From assembly GCA_024224815.1 (NCBI GenBank), contig JAAENC010000504.1, positions 1 through 64,000 on the forward strand: a DNA stretch of 64,000 nucleotides, given 5' to 3'. The position numbers were made by a program, and so were the translations under genes. Positions within the stretch are counted from its first letter, which is position 1. Every line of letters begins with the position of its first letter. Shown here piece after piece: positions 43,416 through 52,315 of the stretch. This stretch comes from Chloroflexota bacterium (GTDB taxonomy: Bacteria > Chloroflexota > Anaerolineae > Anaerolineales > Villigracilaceae). The notes below the pieces were generated by a model. The model had not been told where the DNA came from, did no database searches, and saw only the letters and a program-made list of their open reading frames with translations.

Positions 43416-44831
43416 TCAATCCTTTGATAATTTTTGAATCACTGTCGCTAAAGCATTCTCATCACCAACATTGCCGGGGAAAATAATATAAGGCATTTGT
43501 GGAAAACGGCTCTCTTCCCCTAATTGCCATACCGGAACACCTGCCAATATTTGCCCTAAAACATAAGCACGTTTTACGTTCATTCCTTTTGTTGCAACAT
43601 CGCTTGAAGTGATACCGCCCTTAGCCAATATATAGCGTGGTTGGGTTTGAAGATTTTTCACAATAGCAACCAAAGCATCTGAAATTTTCTTGCCTACAGA
43701 TAAATTCCCAGCAGCGTCTTCAACCGTTATCAGTTTACGACTGGTAAACATGACAACATCCAGATCGCCCTGTAAAGATAAATCGACTTCTTTGGTAATG
43801 ATCTCAATACTTTGCTGGCGAATAGAATCATCTAATAAGCCATTGACATCAATTTCAACGGCTTTCACTTTCCCTTGCTCAATCAAAACTTGGAGTTGTC
43901 GCGTTGTTTTAGGAACATAGGATCCGACAACAATTAATCCGGCATTTGCAGTCTTGATATTTAGACTTTGACTATTTAATAAAGGTTGCGGCGTTAACCC
44001 AGCACGTGCCTGAACGAACGAAGCGGCTGTTCGGTAGATAAACTTTTTGCCCTGTGCTTCTGCTTTGAGAAGCCCCGCCACAAAAATTTGTGCATCGTGA
44101 GTGCTAGCGGCATTAACAACACAAATTCCGTTTTTGGATAAACTCATGAGTTTTTTGCTGACTTGCTCTACTCCACCAAGCCTAATATCATTGAGGGAAA
44201 TAGAGCAGATACCCTTCTCTGAAACTCGCCCATCTGTTTTTTCTAGTACCCATTCTGTCAAATTAGATGCCTGATAAGCAAAGGCTTTATCTTTAGCAAA
44301 AGCCGTCTGGCCCGCTGGAACTAGCATCTCCCCTTCTTCTACATAATGAATATCGTCAATTGTGTAACGTCCCCCCTCAATAAAAAATGGCATAATGATC
44401 CAGCCATCAAAATCTCTTTGCAGGGCATCTACCAGTGCGTCCACTTCACCTGGGAAATGTCCCCTCAAGGTTGAATCGCTACGGCTGAGAATCGCAAAAT
44501 CACGCCCTGTCTGTTCTGAGGCAATGCTGAGATTGGTCGCTATTTCACGATTGAGAGCTTCCGCATCTGCAAGCGGCATACTGCGTGTATTTGTCAGGAT
44601 ATAAAAGGTGGATGTATCATCTTCAAGCTCACGCACCAGAGCGTCTACAGTCCATTCAGTAATAACAGCAAGACTATGAACAGTCTGCGTGCCTGTTGGG
44701 TCGTCATCCAGCACAACTAGTTTACGATTCTGAGCTGCTAAAGCCTCACGAAGCATTAGCATGACATCCTGAGACCATTCAGGCGGCAAATTAGACAGTA
44801 CTTCTTGTTTATCAACAGGTTTTAAGGCCAT
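43416..44831 (-). CDS. Four-carbon acid sugar kinase family protein (DUF1537, OtnK-like)
   Basis: 471 aa, start ATG 44831 with AAGGAG 10 nt upstream. The N-terminal VVLDDDPTGTQTVHSLAV is the family signature for substrate binding. LSRSDSTLRGHFPGE is the second conserved block. The C-terminal domain has ILAKGGITSSDVATKGM, the nucleotide-binding loop. Characterised members phosphorylate D-erythronate, L-threonate or related 2-oxo acids at C4. With the class II aldolase gene immediately downstream it forms a typical sugar-acid catabolic pair. The exact substrate is open. Confidence 0.87.
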   Translation of the reverse strand: MALKPVDKQEVLSNLPPEWSQDVMLMLREALAAQNRKLVVLDDDPTGTQTVHSLAVITEWTVDALVRELEDDTSTFYILTNTRSMPLADAEALNREIATNLSIASEQTGRDFAILSRSDSTLRGHFPGEVDALVDALQRDFDGWIIMPFFIEGGRYTIDDIHYVEEGEMLVPAGQTAFAKDKAFAYQASNLTEWVLEKTDGRVSEKGICSISLNDIRLGGVEQVSKKLMSLSKNGICVVNAASTHDAQIFVAGLLKAEAQGKKFIYRTAASFVQARAGLTPQPLLNSQSLNIKTANAGLIVVGSYVPKTTRQLQVLIEQGKVKAVEIDVNGLLDDSIRQQSIEIITKEVDLSLQGDLDVVMFTSRKLITVEDAAGNLSVGKKISDALVAIVKNLQTQPRYILAKGGITSSDVATKGMNVKRAYVLGQILAGVPVWQLGEESRFPQMPYIIFPGNVGDENALATVIQKLSKD

Positions 44832-44893
44832 AATTTTGGTCTCCTTATATATTACCCACAAGGTGTTTCTTACTTTAGGAACAAGAATAAATC

Positions 44894-44923
44894 AGTGTGC
44901 CTCCGCATAAACGGAGGCACACT
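44894..44923. terminator. Second copy of the GTGCCTCCG hairpin, between the aldolase and kinase genes
   Basis: AGTGTGCCTCCG pairs with CGGAGGCACACT around CATAAA, identical in core to 42417-42442. On the minus strand the tail is only moderately T-rich, so it may attenuate rather than end transcription. Confidence 0.65.
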
Positions 44924-44966
44924 TTTGAAGAAGAAGATAAGCTGGTCCCGTTAGCTTATTCTTTTT

Positions 44967-45743
44967 TTACCCTTCAGGATAATTTTCTCGAAATTGTGCT
45001 ACTTTTTGCGTTGCCATTTTTGCCAAATTGATTCCGTCTGCCATGAGCATGAGCATATCGTAGCCTCGCCCATATAAGGTCTGAGCACCTTCCCATGTTC
45101 CCGTTGTGGTCGCAAGAACTTTGTCTGAAGCAAAGACTTTTTCTTCAATTTCCTTGATCGCAGCCTGCACTTTGGGTTCTGATGGATTCCCGAAATACCC
45201 CATCGAAGAGGCCAAGTCCATAGGGCCGATGAAAATACCGTCCAAGCCTTCGACTTCGAGGATCTCATCCAGGTTTTTGACGGCTTCGGGGGTTTCAACA
45301 GCGATCATGATGAAAATTTCATCATTTGCTTGTTGCAGATAATTGCCGATATTCATCCCGTAGCCTGCGGCGCGTGGACTGCCCGCAACGCCCCGAATCC
45401 CTTCAGTAGGATATTTACAGGTTTTCACTGCCAATTCGGCTTCTTCTTTGTTATTTACATAGGGGATTAAAACGCCTTGTGCGCCAGCATCTAAAATCTT
45501 TTTAATCGCAACAAAATCGTTCCAGGGGGTGCGCACCAAGGGAACGGTATCTGTTCCTTTCATGGCATGAACTTGACTAACCAGTGTCAAGGTATTGCCA
45601 GGAGCGTGTTCCATATCCAGCATTAGCCAATCAAATCCTGCTGAGCTGAATATCTCGGCTGTGAAGGGGCTGGCAAGTTGTACCCATGCTCCAGCAGTTT
45701 TCTTTCCAGCTTTATTTTTTTCTTTCAGTAGATTTTTGAACAT
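44967..45743 (-). CDS. HpcH/HpaI aldolase family protein (2-keto-3-deoxy sugar acid aldolase type)
   Basis: 258 aa. The catalytic His/metal region is WLMLDMEHAPGNT, and VPLVRTPWNDFV carries the substrate Arg. IAVETPEAVKNLDEIL (Glu) and FIGPMDLASSMG (Asp) bind the divalent metal. LMADGINLAKMA closes the barrel. Members cleave 2-keto-3-deoxy acids to pyruvate and an aldehyde, as in glucarate, rhamnonate or homoprotocatechuate degradation. Aldehyde products could feed the tungsten-type aldehyde oxidoreductase at 53626. Start ATG 45743 has AAGGAAAAC upstream. Confidence 0.88.
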   Translation of the reverse strand: MFKNLLKEKNKAGKKTAGAWVQLASPFTAEIFSSAGFDWLMLDMEHAPGNTLTLVSQVHAMKGTDTVPLVRTPWNDFVAIKKILDAGAQGVLIPYVNNKEEAELAVKTCKYPTEGIRGVAGSPRAAGYGMNIGNYLQQANDEIFIMIAVETPEAVKNLDEILEVEGLDGIFIGPMDLASSMGYFGNPSEPKVQAAIKEIEEKVFASDKVLATTTGTWEGAQTLYGRGYDMLMLMADGINLAKMATQKVAQFRENYPEG

Positions 45744-45776
45744 TGTGTTTTCCTTAGTGAAAAAATTTCACTCAAG

Positions 45777-46190
45777 CTATTTGGGGAACTCTGAAAACTC
45801 GATTAAATGGTTATCAGGGTCATAGCAATAGGTCTGGATTAGCCCGCCTGTGCGCGTGACAGGACCATAGACAATGGCGATATTATTTTCTTCGAGAATG
45901 AGCACAAGGTCATCTGTATCGTCGATGACTAAACAGAAATGACGCGAGGATGAAAGCTCATTTGTGGCGCTTTCTATATAGTCAACAGAAATATCTCCTG
46001 GGGGATGTGTGGCATGATCTTCTTGTATCAAGTGGATTTCGGCGCCATTTTTGTGCAACCAGGCACCCATTAACTGGAAGCTGGGGTGACGAGGTTTTTC
46101 ATCCATGCCCAAAATATCGCAATAGAATTTGCGTGAAGCATCTACATCTTTGACAACAATATTGACGTGTTGTAGTCCTTTAATTTCCAT
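45777..46190 (-). CDS. VOC superfamily (glyoxalase/dioxygenase fold) protein
   Basis: 137 aa, one bleomycin-resistance/glyoxalase-type domain pair. LQHVNIVVKDVDASRKFYCD has the first metal His and the hallmark of the fold, HLIQEDHATHPPG and RHFCLVIDD provide further ligands, and YCYDPDNHLIEFSEFP gives the closing Glu. It may be an epimerase, isomerase or lyase for a pathway intermediate. The gene is 15 nt downstream of the UroD-like methyltransferase gene. Confidence 0.85.
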   Translation of the reverse strand: MEIKGLQHVNIVVKDVDASRKFYCDILGMDEKPRHPSFQLMGAWLHKNGAEIHLIQEDHATHPPGDISVDYIESATNELSSSRHFCLVIDDTDDLVLILEENNIAIVYGPVTRTGGLIQTYCYDPDNHLIEFSEFPK

Positions 46191-46205
46191 AGGGTCTTTC
46201 TCCTT

Positions 46206-47348
46206 TTATCTGTTTAGCGGGTATTTTCCGACTTTTTGTGCTTCTTCAAACATTGCCAAAGTATTTTCTATGGGAATATCAACATTGATATTGTGGCAAG
46301 GCGCGATGATAAAACCACCTTTTTCTCCAAGATCGTTTATGCGCAACTCAACTTCCTCGCGGATTTCTTCCGCGTTTGATTGAACCATTACCTGCTGAAC
46401 ATCTATGCTCCCGTGAAAGCAAATTTGATCGCCGAACTCTTCTTTTAGCGCCTTTGTATCTTCCATGCCTTTTACAACGGGCTGGATCGGGTTAAGAATA
46501 TCAACGCCGATCTCAATCAGGTCGGGGATAATCTTCACAATCGCCCCATCACAGTGCATAAAGACTTTAACGTCGGCGGTCTCTTTGATCGTGTCAATGA
46601 GGGATTTCAGGCGGGGTTTAATGAACTTGCGAAACATTTTCGGGGAGACCATTAATGAGCTTTGTGTGCCCTGATCGTCAGTGATCGCGACAACCTGCAC
46701 ATAGGGACCAACTACTTTCATATACTGACGATACATTTCGTTGATGGTTTCTGAGATTTTATCCAAAAGAGCGTGCGCCAATTCAGGATTAAGAGCAAAG
46801 TCGAGGAAAATTTTGTCGTAGCCTCGAAGCTGTGAGCTAGTTTGAAGAATGCCAACCTTGATCCCATCTGCGCCGACGACATAATCTGTGTTTTCGTACC
46901 AGTTTTTGGCTTGCTCGGCGAGACCCTTAAACATATCAGGGTGAGACTCGGGCCACTCGAAATTCTCGATATCTTCGAGCGTTAATCCCTCTTGGCCTAA
47001 TGGCGATCCGTGGATGGCATAATATTGGCCAACATCTGTCCATTTATGGGGCGTTTGCCACATATCGATATAGCCTGCTTCTCCATCTACTTCTACATCT
47101 CGAACGCCAACCCAATTTGGGATAACCCATCTAAAATCAAGGCCCAGGCGTTGGCAAACTTCTTCATCCAAGACTACATTTTGTGCCATTTTATCGAGTA
47201 TTTTTGTTTCGCTTTCGACGCCCAATTCTTTCTTAAGCTCTTCATAGATATTGACATGAAAAGAACCAATATGTTTTCCATAATCTACCAAAACTCGATC
47301 CGGCTCTTCGTGGTTCATTATTTTTGCAAAAGCTGTTCTTCGATCCAT
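46206..47348 (-). CDS. Uroporphyrinogen-decarboxylase-fold methyltransferase (MtaA/MtbA-like)
   Basis: 380 aa of the UroD superfamily but not HemE: the RQAGRYMPEY signature is lacking. It carries instead the zinc-thiolate pattern FMHCDGAI (H-x-C, about residue 264) and IAPCHNINVD (Cys about residue 345) used by corrinoid-dependent methyltransferases to activate the methyl acceptor or act on a methyl donor. The N-terminal RRTAFAKIMNHEEPDRV is typical of the superfamily. Since the corrinoid protein belongs to the same regulon, demethylation of a methylated substrate is the leading inference. Confidence 0.87.
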   Translation of the reverse strand: MDRRTAFAKIMNHEEPDRVLVDYGKHIGSFHVNIYEELKKELGVESETKILDKMAQNVVLDEEVCQRLGLDFRWVIPNWVGVRDVEVDGEAGYIDMWQTPHKWTDVGQYYAIHGSPLGQEGLTLEDIENFEWPESHPDMFKGLAEQAKNWYENTDYVVGADGIKVGILQTSSQLRGYDKIFLDFALNPELAHALLDKISETINEMYRQYMKVVGPYVQVVAITDDQGTQSSLMVSPKMFRKFIKPRLKSLIDTIKETADVKVFMHCDGAIVKIIPDLIEIGVDILNPIQPVVKGMEDTKALKEEFGDQICFHGSIDVQQVMVQSNAEEIREEVELRINDLGEKGGFIIAPCHNINVDIPIENTLAMFEEAQKVGKYPLNR

Positions 47349-47362
47349 AAGATATACCTCTA

Positions 47363-48784
47363 TTAACTAGCCAAAACGATAGGCTCAATATCAAGCAATT
47401 TGCAGGCGTGTACCAACTCTTCAACATAATGCCCTGCTACGCCAGAAATATGATTGGAACCAAACTCATTAATGAGTTCTTCAAAATCTAAGTCTGCGTG
47501 AACGAACATGGTGGGCAGTTGGTGGCTCCCACGAGATTTCACAAAACTCTCGTAGGCTTCGGGTGAAGGTTCTATGGCTTCACCGCTGAAAATGGTCATA
47601 AAATATTTACCAGAGCGACGTGAAAGACGCGCCATTGTTACGGGTCCCGGAGCGGCTTTAAAATAGACAGTTGCCCCTCCACCTGGACGGAAAGATGGGC
47701 GAAGCTCTATTTTTTGCATATTTTCTTCGGGCTTTTCTGAGCGCCCGGCATACCAGCCACACATGGCGCCACAATTCGGCACGTAAATGGTCGCATTATC
47801 TTCGTCTAAGTAGCTCAAATCGCCAAAAAGGGTCGGTGCGCCACCTGAGACCAAACCTAAAACCTGCATAGTCAGCGCGCCATCACCATCAGCTTCACAG
47901 GCCATCGGAATCGGTTTTCTCTCGCCATCTGCATCGAAGGGGCTGGGCAAAAGGGCGGCAGAAATGCATTGGGGCACGTAGTGATTCGTTAGATCGGGCA
48001 TACATTTAACGGCGACAAAGTCGAGGCCTAGCTCACTGATAATTTGACGCGTAGCAAGATAACATCGGGTTTGGAATCCGAGTTTATCCGGCGTGAGTTT
48101 TTCATCATCATATTGGACGGATGCGACCGTGTCCTCTAGCCAGCTGACCGTTTTATCAGCATCTTCTGTCTCAATCATTTCTGCGCGCCGAATGATCTCC
48201 AACTGGTCGATATGCTCTACATCTATCCCGAATTTTTTGCGCCACTGCATATCGTCAATTGAGCCGGTGTCGATGCCCAAAGAGCGCCCGCCAAACATGC
48301 CAAAAACCTGCCCCTTGAGCTGCGAAACGGCTGAAGCTGCCCGAATAAAAGGCAGGGATTTTTCACCCAGCTTCGGTGTTTCAAAGCCTTCGCGGACTCG
48401 CAAATGGGGATATCCGATCTGGTCAAGCGCCCCACCTGCGCCCAAAAGCCCAACGGTGCCATGTGTGCCCGAATCACGATTGGAGACGAGTAAGGTCGGC
48501 AGCCCCATACGCTGTACGCCACGAACAACAAGATTCGGCGAGGTCCAGCAGGGGATGTGGACGAGAAATACGCTTGCCCCCTGAGCTTTGAGTTCGTCTA
48601 CTTGCGCGTCAATTTCGTCTTTTGAGCGTGCAACTTCGGGGTGGGAATAAAGCTCAATGGGCAATTCTTTGAAGTATTCAATAATACGTTGGTGGCGCGG
48701 CTCTGTTAACCCCTTAAATAAGTTTTTCCATTCATGTTTTCGTGCATCGCCAAAGGTCATTAAGGCTACTTTGGGTTTGTTCAT
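47363..48784 (-). CDS. L-fucose/L-arabinose isomerase-like protein
   Basis: 473 aa. N-terminal Rossmann-like domain KVALMTFGDARKH, then ASVFLVHIPCWTSPN and LVSNRDSGTHG, resembles the first two domains of fucose and arabinose isomerases. LDFVAVKCMPDLTNHYVPQC and PMACEADGDGALTMQVL carry the metal-binding Glu/Asp region, and YFKAAPGPVTMARLSRR is the C-terminal domain. It probably isomerises a deoxy or other aldose/ketose of the pathway. The start is ATG 48784. It is followed 14 nt later by the UroD-like gene. Confidence 0.8.
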   Translation of the reverse strand: MNKPKVALMTFGDARKHEWKNLFKGLTEPRHQRIIEYFKELPIELYSHPEVARSKDEIDAQVDELKAQGASVFLVHIPCWTSPNLVVRGVQRMGLPTLLVSNRDSGTHGTVGLLGAGGALDQIGYPHLRVREGFETPKLGEKSLPFIRAASAVSQLKGQVFGMFGGRSLGIDTGSIDDMQWRKKFGIDVEHIDQLEIIRRAEMIETEDADKTVSWLEDTVASVQYDDEKLTPDKLGFQTRCYLATRQIISELGLDFVAVKCMPDLTNHYVPQCISAALLPSPFDADGERKPIPMACEADGDGALTMQVLGLVSGGAPTLFGDLSYLDEDNATIYVPNCGAMCGWYAGRSEKPEENMQKIELRPSFRPGGGATVYFKAAPGPVTMARLSRRSGKYFMTIFSGEAIEPSPEAYESFVKSRGSHQLPTMFVHADLDFEELINEFGSNHISGVAGHYVEELVHACKLLDIEPIVLAS

Positions 48785-48865
48785 ATAAATTCTCCTGCTA
48801 GATAATTGCTTTCTTTTCTATTACCTGATGTTACGCACTTCCTTCTTCAAGTCAGACCTTCAGCC

Positions 48866-48931
48866 CCCCCTACCCCTCGCTTCACTGGGGCATCCCCCTA
48901 TTTTGCTTGCAAAATGGGGGGACAGAAAAAG
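48866..48931. repeat. Palindromic repeat, copy 2 of the TTTTGCTTGCAAAA family
   Basis: CCCCTATTTTGCTTGCAAAA and AGCCCCCCCTACCCCTCGCT match the element at 37666-37742 in reverse order. The 220-bp gap 48785-49007 holds this and no gene. Confidence 0.75.
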
Positions 48932-49007
48932 TCTTTTTTAGGGAAAGATGCCGATAGGGCAAAGGGGACAAATACCAAACGGCAATATCATTCCTGCGTA
49001 AGACCAG

Positions 49008-49454
49008 CTATATATTCTCTTTATTGCGAAAACGTTCCAGCTCTTGCGTAAATTCTTTCGGCAGGCTGGTTATTTTTCTGTTCTGATAATCGTAGGCGAT
49101 CAAGCCCGTTTCCACGAGCGCAACGACATCTTCTCCACGTCGAATGCGGTGAAAGAGACGAAAGGAATTTCGCTTAAGCTCGTCAATTTGACAATCGATC
49201 ATCAATTGGTCACCAGCGAAGGCTTCGGCTTTGAAGTTCACGGCAATATCGGCAATGATCAGCCCAAGCAGGTCTTCATCTTTCATGATGGTGTTGAAGC
49301 CCAATGCTTGTAAAAAGGCTGCTCTGGCTTCGTGGATTAACGCCAGCAAGGCTTCATTGCCCAAATGACCGCCATAGTTGATGTCGGTCACACGCACAGC
49401 AAGTTGATGGGTATATTCGTATTTTGGGCGTTCTTTCAGTTTTATCCGAGGCAT
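49008..49454 (-). CDS. Acyl-CoA thioesterase, hotdog fold (4HBT/YbgC-like)
   Basis: 148 aa from ATG 49454 (an ATG 18 nt upstream is an alternative). VRVTDINYGGHLGNEALLAL has the catalytic Asp in the tyrosine/asparagine context of 4-hydroxybenzoyl-CoA thioesterase-like proteins, and FKAEAFAGDQLMIDCQI follows. LVETGLIAYDY is the final hotdog strand. It is cytoplasmic. Flanked by repeats on both sides, it may be its own unit rather than part of the sugar-acid regulon. Confidence 0.85.
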   Translation of the reverse strand: MPRIKLKERPKYEYTHQLAVRVTDINYGGHLGNEALLALIHEARAAFLQALGFNTIMKDEDLLGLIIADIAVNFKAEAFAGDQLMIDCQIDELKRNSFRLFHRIRRGEDVVALVETGLIAYDYQNRKITSLPKEFTQELERFRNKENI

Positions 49455-49517
49455 GTTTTTTTTGAAAGACACGGGTCATAAGATTTCTTAGTAATCATCC
49501 AAGAATAAGTTGGAGTG

Positions 49518-49554
49518 AAACCTGACAGGTCTCAGAGACCTGTCAGGTTTTTCT
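49518..49554 (-). terminator. Hairpin repeat AAACCTGACAGGTCT, copy 2
   Basis: AAACCTGACAGGTCTC faces GAGACCTGTCAGGTTT, a perfect 16-bp-arm palindrome, in the 140-bp gap between the SDR gene and the thioesterase gene. On the minus strand it would end the SDR-containing operon. Confidence 0.65.
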
Positions 49555-49612
49555 CGGGAAGTTATTCTTAAACGCTCACTTAGGTTTGCGTGACCCGCGC
49601 TCGATAATTGAT

Positions 49613-50389
49613 CTATTTTTCCTGCTTGCGTGAAAACGCTTGAATCATACGGCCACCATCAGGGTAAATACACTGCCCAGTGAAGAAGCTAGAGTCTTCG
49701 CTCGCCATAAAGACAGCAACCGTAGCGATCTCACGACATTCAGCAATGCGACCTAAAGGTAAACGACCAAGTAATTCGGCTTCTTTTTCAGGGTTGTTAA
49801 CCACAACCTGCATCAATTCAGTTAGTACTGGGCCAGGACCAATGGCATTGACACGGATGCCATATTCGCCCAGGGCAATGGCCATGCCCTTTGTCATTTG
49901 GTTGACGCCACCTTTGGCAGCGCAATAAGGAATTTGATCGGCTAAAGCCAATACAGCCATGACGGAGGACACATTGATAATAGTTCCTTTAATGCCCTGA
50001 TCGACCATCACTCTCGCTGCTGCCTGCGCAAGCAAGAAGGAACCCTTCAGATCCACCCCCATGACCCAATCCCAATCTTCTTCGCTAATATCGAAGAAAT
50101 TAGCACTGTGGTTAACGCCGGCATTATTAAGAACAACGTCAATCTGCCCGTAATGTTCAACGGTTTTCTGCACCAAATTCTGGATCTGGTCATTCTGGCT
50201 GACATCACAGCGGACAAAAATGGCATCGCCACCGTTCTCTCTGATCTTTGCGGCGGCTTCTTCACCCAAGTCCACGCTGCGCCCCGTAAGGACAACCTTG
50301 GCACCTTCAATTGCAAATTCTTCAGCACAAGCCAAACCGATGCCTTTGGTGGCACCAGTGATAATTGATACCTTATCTTTGAGCTTCAT
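49613..50389 (-). CDS. Short-chain dehydrogenase/reductase (FabG-like)
   Basis: 258 aa classical SDR. TGATKGIGLACAEEF is the cofactor motif, VVLTGRSVDLGEEA is compatible with NADP(H) or NAD(H), NNAGVNH is present, and the catalytic tetrad is covered by INVSSVMAVLA and PYCAAKGG (Tyr-x3-Lys). FTGQCIYPDGGRM is the C-terminal end block. It probably oxidises or reduces a hydroxyl of the degraded sugar or sugar acid. It lies 11 nt from the creatininase-family gene. Confidence 0.92.
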   Translation of the reverse strand: MKLKDKVSIITGATKGIGLACAEEFAIEGAKVVLTGRSVDLGEEAAAKIRENGGDAIFVRCDVSQNDQIQNLVQKTVEHYGQIDVVLNNAGVNHSANFFDISEEDWDWVMGVDLKGSFLLAQAAARVMVDQGIKGTIINVSSVMAVLALADQIPYCAAKGGVNQMTKGMAIALGEYGIRVNAIGPGPVLTELMQVVVNNPEKEAELLGRLPLGRIAECREIATVAVFMASEDSSFFTGQCIYPDGGRMIQAFSRKQEK

Positions 50390-50400
50390 TATTCTTTCCT

Positions 50401-51213
50401 TTACTTCACAGGAGGTTTCGTCCCAATCGGCCAGCGGGCTTTGATATCGTCGAGAATATCAACCATATGATCTACAACACGAGTGACCATTGCTTCGCCT
50501 TTTTCACGGGTGGCATTGCGGGCATCGCCGATAATCCCATTATCAAGTTCTTTGTACTCGGGGCGGGCAAAAGTCCCTTCAAAGTGATACATCATGCCGG
50601 GTTCGGGCATTTGTCCGGGAGCGATAATATATTTACTATCAATTAAAGCTTCTCCGCCACCTTCATCTGCTTTGCTCATATCAATATATTGCGGATAGAG
50701 ATATAAACCAACAGAAGTTTCAGCTTCTTCGGCATGCCACATATAGTCGTCTAATACGTCTTTGTCATCACGCAGGAAGTCGTACCAGTGCGTTGAAAGA
50801 GTAAAATGTCCTTCTAAACCAAGTTTATGAACAGCAACAAGCGTGGTCGAAACCTGTCCGTGCGCAGAGAAGATGATGAATTTATTGAAACCAGAAACCG
50901 AAGCACCTTTGATAATATCCACCAAGAGGGCGATATGGGTATCGTAACTCAAAGGGATTGTGCCGGGCATATACCAGTGATGATAGGGATGCGAGCCATA
51001 AGGAAGGGGTGGTAGCAACATAACGTCAGTTTTCTTCGCAATTTCTTGCGCCATATATTTGGCGTTGAATAAATCTACACCATTCGGTGAGTGGGGTCCG
51101 TGTTGCTCGGTAGCACCAATCGGTAAAATTGCAATATCACTAACTTCCTTTGCAAAGTGCTGCAATTCAGGAAGTGTCATCTCTTGCCACCATAAATGTT
51201 TTGATCTGCTCAT
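50401..51213 (-). CDS. Creatininase family amidohydrolase-like protein
   Basis: 270 aa. The metal-binding ILPIGATEQHGPHSPNG (Glu-x-His, then Asp in NGVDLFNA) and HAEEAETSVGLYLYP match creatininase (creatinine amidohydrolase) family proteins. IFSAHGQVSTTLVAV is the His-Gly loop, here HGQ rather than the usual HGGN. Members in sugar clusters have been linked to lactone or imide opening and some to redox-independent isomer steps, so creatinine is not implied. Start ATG 51213 has AAGGAG. Confidence 0.85.
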   Translation of the reverse strand: MSRSKHLWWQEMTLPELQHFAKEVSDIAILPIGATEQHGPHSPNGVDLFNAKYMAQEIAKKTDVMLLPPLPYGSHPYHHWYMPGTIPLSYDTHIALLVDIIKGASVSGFNKFIIFSAHGQVSTTLVAVHKLGLEGHFTLSTHWYDFLRDDKDVLDDYMWHAEEAETSVGLYLYPQYIDMSKADEGGGEALIDSKYIIAPGQMPEPGMMYHFEGTFARPEYKELDNGIIGDARNATREKGEAMVTRVVDHMVDILDDIKARWPIGTKPPVK

Positions 51214-51239
51214 CTTAATCTCCTTTAGATAGTGAGTGA

Positions 51240-52304
51240 TTATTTTTTCGACAATGTCGTTTCTACGCCCAGACTCTCTGCCAGAGCGACTAATTCTTCA
51301 TATAAATTCTGCGGCAGCGGAACGCCCTCTTCCTGACGTTTCAGCATTGTGCGATGCTCAATTTCTCCGGGCAGTAACATTTCCTTGCTCTCATCCCACA
51401 TCGGGGATTCATGGATCTTGTCCGTAAACTCTGCCATCCGCTCCTTTTGTTCGGCCGGTTCCATAATGGCGGATATATTGATCGCCATCATTAAATGGGA
51501 TGTCAGGCTCGGATCTTCGGGATATTTGTACATCCCCTTCATCGCATCCAGGAAAACGCCCCCGGATAATAGGCCTGTCATGATCTCAACGGCATATGCC
51601 AGTCCCAAACCTTTATGCCCTCCGACAGGCAACAAGAAGCCATTAAATGCTTCGGTGGGATCATCTGTGGGATGCCCATCTTTATCTGTACCCCAACCAA
51701 AGGGGATTTTCTCGCCCTTTTTACTCGCCAGAAGCAACTTCCCGCCAGCGACCGCTGAAAGAGAGATATCTAAGACAAAGGGGAAATCACCATAAGTAGG
51801 CACGGCAATGGAAAAAGGATTGTTGCCGATAACGGGCTTACTTCCGCCTGGAGCAACAACGTTCTGAACAACATTTGTCATCGCCACACCCAGCATCCCC
51901 TCTTTGACTGCCATGCGAGTGAAGGTTGCAGCAGCCCCAAAATGGTTGCTGCGAACTGCGCCAACAATCCCGACATTATATTCTTTGGCAATTTCGATGG
52001 CGCGTTCCATCGCCACTCGCCCAACAATTTGCCCGGGACCATCGTCGCCATGCAAAACTTCCAGCGTGATGGCACTCTTTAGGGTTTTAATCTCTGGGTT
52101 GGGGTTACAAGACCCAGCCTGAAGACGTTTTGTATAAATGGGCACACGCAAAACGCCATGCGAATCAATGCCCCAGAGATTGATATTCACCAAAGATTGT
52201 GCAAAAAAGTTTGCATCTTCTTTTGGTACGCCCGTTTTTTCAAAAAGGGCGCTTACGAAACTTTGTAAATCATCGTGATTTACCAGAACTTGGTTCTCTG
52301 CCAT
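51240..52304 (-). CDS. Malate/L-lactate dehydrogenase family oxidoreductase (Ldh type)
   Basis: 354-aa NAD(P)-dependent dehydrogenase of the YlbC/AllD/DpkA fold. NLWGIDSHGVLRVPIY holds the catalytic His motif, IVGAVRSNHFGAAATFT the cofactor-side loop, and GGHKGLGLAYAVEIMTGLLSG the C-terminal glycine-rich signature. Characterised relatives act on ureidoglycolate, lactate, malate, 2,3-diketogulonate or sugar-derived 2-hydroxy acids. A 2-hydroxy acid intermediate of the pathway is likely. It is 12 nt downstream of the lactonase gene. Confidence 0.9.
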   Translation of the reverse strand: MAENQVLVNHDDLQSFVSALFEKTGVPKEDANFFAQSLVNINLWGIDSHGVLRVPIYTKRLQAGSCNPNPEIKTLKSAITLEVLHGDDGPGQIVGRVAMERAIEIAKEYNVGIVGAVRSNHFGAAATFTRMAVKEGMLGVAMTNVVQNVVAPGGSKPVIGNNPFSIAVPTYGDFPFVLDISLSAVAGGKLLLASKKGEKIPFGWGTDKDGHPTDDPTEAFNGFLLPVGGHKGLGLAYAVEIMTGLLSGGVFLDAMKGMYKYPEDPSLTSHLMMAINISAIMEPAEQKERMAEFTDKIHESPMWDESKEMLLPGEIEHRTMLKRQEEGVPLPQNLYEELVALAESLGVETTLSKK

Positions 52305-52315
52305 AAAAAATCCTT

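Noticed and set aside
46206-47348. Second hemE
   Set aside because: The HemE signature RQAGRYMPEY is missing and a zinc H-x-C...C pattern is present instead, so it is a UroD-fold methyltransferase.
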